Below, piece by piece: positions 63,101 to 64,000 of a DNA stretch of 64,000 nt (positions are counted from its first letter, which is position 1; every line of letters begins with the position of its first letter). The position numbers and the translations under genes were made by a program. The DNA lies in NCBI RefSeq assembly GCF_000227135.1, contig NC_018252.1, positions 168,635 to 232,634 on the forward strand, in the 5' to 3' direction. Below the pieces are notes generated by a model. It saw only the letters and a list, made by a program, of their open reading frames with translations, did not search any database and was not told the origin of the DNA. The DNA is from Leishmania donovani (taxonomy: Eukaryota; Euglenozoa; Kinetoplastea; Trypanosomatida; Trypanosomatidae).

Positions 63101-63966
63101 TCCTCCAAAGAGGACCTGTCGACCAGGCTCGGGACGCTCTGCTCGACTTCCGACTTTGTTGATGGCTGCCGCGCGTGCGAGCTTGTCACCTTGGCATCAG
63201 GGTCTGCAGCCGCGGCGGTAACAGGTGCCAAAGGCTGAGACAGTTCCGGCGAGGACGACAGCGGCGGATGCTGCTTAACAGCACCCGCCGTGGGCACGGG
63301 CGCCGGAGAGAAAGAAGCAGAGGGATCGCTGCTGTGGTACGGCCTGCTGCCGCTCCAGTCACCATGATTGTCGCGCTCGAGGTGTGGCGAGGCCGCCGCT
63401 GCGGAGGAGCGCATTGCCTTTTTCGCAGCACGCCGGCGCTGATGCTCCGCCTTGTACTGGCGACGCTCCTCCGACGACATCTCCTTCATCTTCTCGTGCT
63501 TCAGCTGTCGCTTGCGCTCGCGCTTGCGGGCCAGGGCGCTGTCCGACCTGTGAGCAACCGCAGCCGCCTTCAGCGAATCAACAGCCACGCCGTTCTCGCC
63601 CTCCGCCACTGCCTCGCCGTTTTTTTGCCGCTTGGCCTTGCCCTTCTTCCGTGTCTTCCTCAGGCGGCGCTTCGCCCGCTTCTGGTGCGCGGCGTCGTCG
63701 TTCTCGATGGAGTCGCTGGGTCGCTGCTGGCCCGTCGCGCCGCGCGCGGCGGTCGTGTAGTTGTCGTGGTCAAGGCTTTGCAAGCTTCCGTGCTTGGGGC
63801 CGCTGGAACGCTCGCCGGTCGGCGGTCGCGTCGCCTCTGGTGCGTAATCGCCGCTCTCGAGAACGGCGGTGTCGAAGCGGCTGAAGCCCGAGTTCGCGAT
63901 GGGCGTGACGGCCGCGTTTTTTTCGAACGGAAAGGCGGGGGTGTTTGCACAGGTCGTTTGCCCCAT
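60133..63966 (-). CDS. eEF2-kinase-like alpha-kinase, 1,277 aa or longer
   Basis: A large protein with one alpha-kinase domain at about residues 713-915, embedded in long low-complexity regions. Visible motifs: PFSKGNMRASYY (740-751), the ATP lysine in LLVAKRYL (K765), VVDIQGV (867-873) with TDPQI (878-882), the Gly-rich GRGNLGEEG (891-899), and zinc ligands in SHRCNEVC (H907, C909, C913). This order and wording are closest to eEF2 kinase, which phosphorylates elongation factor 2 and slows translation. No calmodulin-binding or Sel1 part typical of metazoan eEF2K is evident. Residues ~95-185 are very Lys/Arg-rich (nuclear-type). The first in-window Met gives MGQTTCAN, but the frame stays open to base 64000, so the true start may lie outside. 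Confidence 0.87.
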   Translation of the reverse strand: MGQTTCANTPAFPFEKNAAVTPIANSGFSRFDTAVLESGDYAPEATRPPTGERSSGPKHGSLQSLDHDNYTTAARGATGQQRPSDSIENDDAAHQKRAKRRLRKTRKKGKAKRQKNGEAVAEGENGVAVDSLKAAAVAHRSDSALARKRERKRQLKHEKMKEMSSEERRQYKAEHQRRRAAKKAMRSSAAAASPHLERDNHGDWSGSRPYHSSDPSASFSPAPVPTAGAVKQHPPLSSSPELSQPLAPVTAAAADPDAKVTSSHARQPSTKSEVEQSVPSLVDRSSLEDLAATLSPQVLASTCSASTNALADGSSSLLKAFQGRRCTSASGGGAPVVPSTAYPSKLMSSTPMPFRRRLFTDIAGRPQHQGGTNSFLHVSSSTPANVSGLEGQLQVHNADAEGFGMEHDATLEASGGSADNYDDNESRGPPRRQPMDESGSVVDVVPERAPMPDGGALSPSPHLPAAAAGSGTAAILELKQQQEVQQRYRLPSLAAGTSLAAMLVSVANANGDVASADASEASLMTASAPGRGADHCQGSSLPLRPDAKTSQSVEPGLNQSPTGDALTGAVTKGTAVMPVTSMSYCSAYSRSHTRDWEPAAVEPAVKGAGGAEGCGAGQKALTPAAAVSAAMAAARKARRSPSSSCSSLRSRSSDDESADGSSGYSYSSYSSSGSLVPEVLQLVGGCTVPPPVAAFSDLKYRYSCVPQLHSYAEPAIIHEWNLAEGCWGSVETSVVLNPQPFSKGNMRASYYMIDMRRLNCLLVAKRYLRSTVRDDQYFDDVSMHSIAGHWARAFNMMHPPKEVRFVPAAVLVLPKRNPPLILAMEPQLTGKFVKYNNNCGYVRRKARWTPQAFSHFTYHASNHELMVVDIQGVDDYYTDPQILSSDGEGYGRGNLGEEGIRRFLESHRCNEVCRAVGLPPLQRNAKGAVITPLASPGSGRSSAGPGTPAAKDRLNTAMPCASGLKEERLPPKAFVLARRASSGNTPGHEHNGVQLGSRQPSETNLMLSPAPPPRQTLHTGSRPSSPSPLAAAPSALTPGALPHRVGPVQNCGVKYVRYPRQALIRPQSQYFVSTVAGGLMSVPPQGSSVPNGYGSGSSFSALQSYPPASEQSGGAPSGMAGAGHASASPPPQGSVMVAVPLLRPPAGGRPGYAGAQSSVSPEGFHLLTAPRSGENVGSLHQTPHVRPSGTTNLGGGVPNFYPHPPVTGAVGSPTGRCASHQSSFAAVAPTIQSTEEVAMAHRPRSRRQSFSRRPVFSAVEEMPKRSESRYHGHPHLH

Positions 63967-64000
63967 CCCGGTCGAGTTCCGTGAGGACGACTGGCCCGTC

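Noticed and set aside
63175..63984. 269-codon plus-strand open frame
   Set aside because: Antisense shadow of the alpha-kinase gene.
1..64000. Strand-switch region or transcription start within the window
   Set aside because: All supported genes are on the minus strand and no divergent or convergent pair exists.
1..64000. tRNA, rRNA or snoRNA genes
   Set aside because: No cloverleaf with A/B boxes, rRNA core or clear C/D or H/ACA box set was recognised by eye; a covariance-model search was not possible here.

Overview
This is nuclear DNA of a trypanosomatid, most likely Leishmania. All 20 supported protein genes lie on the minus strand. They are intronless and separated by long non-coding spacers full of (TG)n, (CA)n and (AT)n runs and purine-rich on the plus strand, so pyrimidine-rich in the transcribed sense. 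This is the layout of a polycistronic unit processed by spliced-leader trans-splicing, transcribed from high to low coordinates. The gene set (UBP/RBP-type RRM protein, ABCB half-transporter, SCD6, Raptor, Pol I subunit 2, epsin) matches what I recall of one conserved trypanosomatid block (T. brucei chromosome 11, Leishmania chromosome 25). That recollection was not checked against a database.

Left part (1-19 kb): the first codons of a Gln/Pro-rich protein (1-46), an unrecognised 561-aa protein, a single-RRM RNA-binding protein of the UBP/RBP3 group, a mitochondrial-type ABCB half-transporter and the RNA-granule protein SCD6. The spacers here are very large: 3.5 kb below the RRM gene's upstream neighbour and nearly 7 kb below SCD6.

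Middle (19.9-33 kb): a helical 676-aa protein, a tail-anchored J-like protein without HPD, a Siw14-type phosphatase, three small proteins that look mitochondrial (one probably ATP synthase subunit e), and a 415-aa protein with a ciliary microtubule-inner-protein-like C-terminal motif.

Right part (33.7-64 kb): Raptor (TOR complex 1), interrupted by a 99-N assembly gap inside a Pro-rich tandem repeat; RNA polymerase I second-largest subunit; a PPR-like protein with a C-terminal membrane segment; a coiled-coil protein; a double AN1 zinc-finger protein ending in a CaaX box; a 95-aa membrane protein whose predicted leader is mostly (CA)20; an ENTH-domain epsin; and a 1,277-aa eEF2-kinase-like alpha-kinase whose frame stays open to the right edge. 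There is no operon logic in the bacterial sense, but growth and translation control (Raptor, Pol I, eEF2K-like kinase, SCD6, RRM protein) and mitochondrial membrane proteins are well represented.

I saw no tRNA, rRNA, CRISPR array, strand-switch region or convincing plus-strand gene. One spacer (about 52.9-53.3 kb) holds a GC-rich block resembling a degenerate SIDER-type retroposon. The best leads are the CaaX-ended AN1 protein, the (CA)20 leader, the HPD-less J protein, the alpha-kinase, the Raptor repeat at the gap, and the 7-kb spacer.
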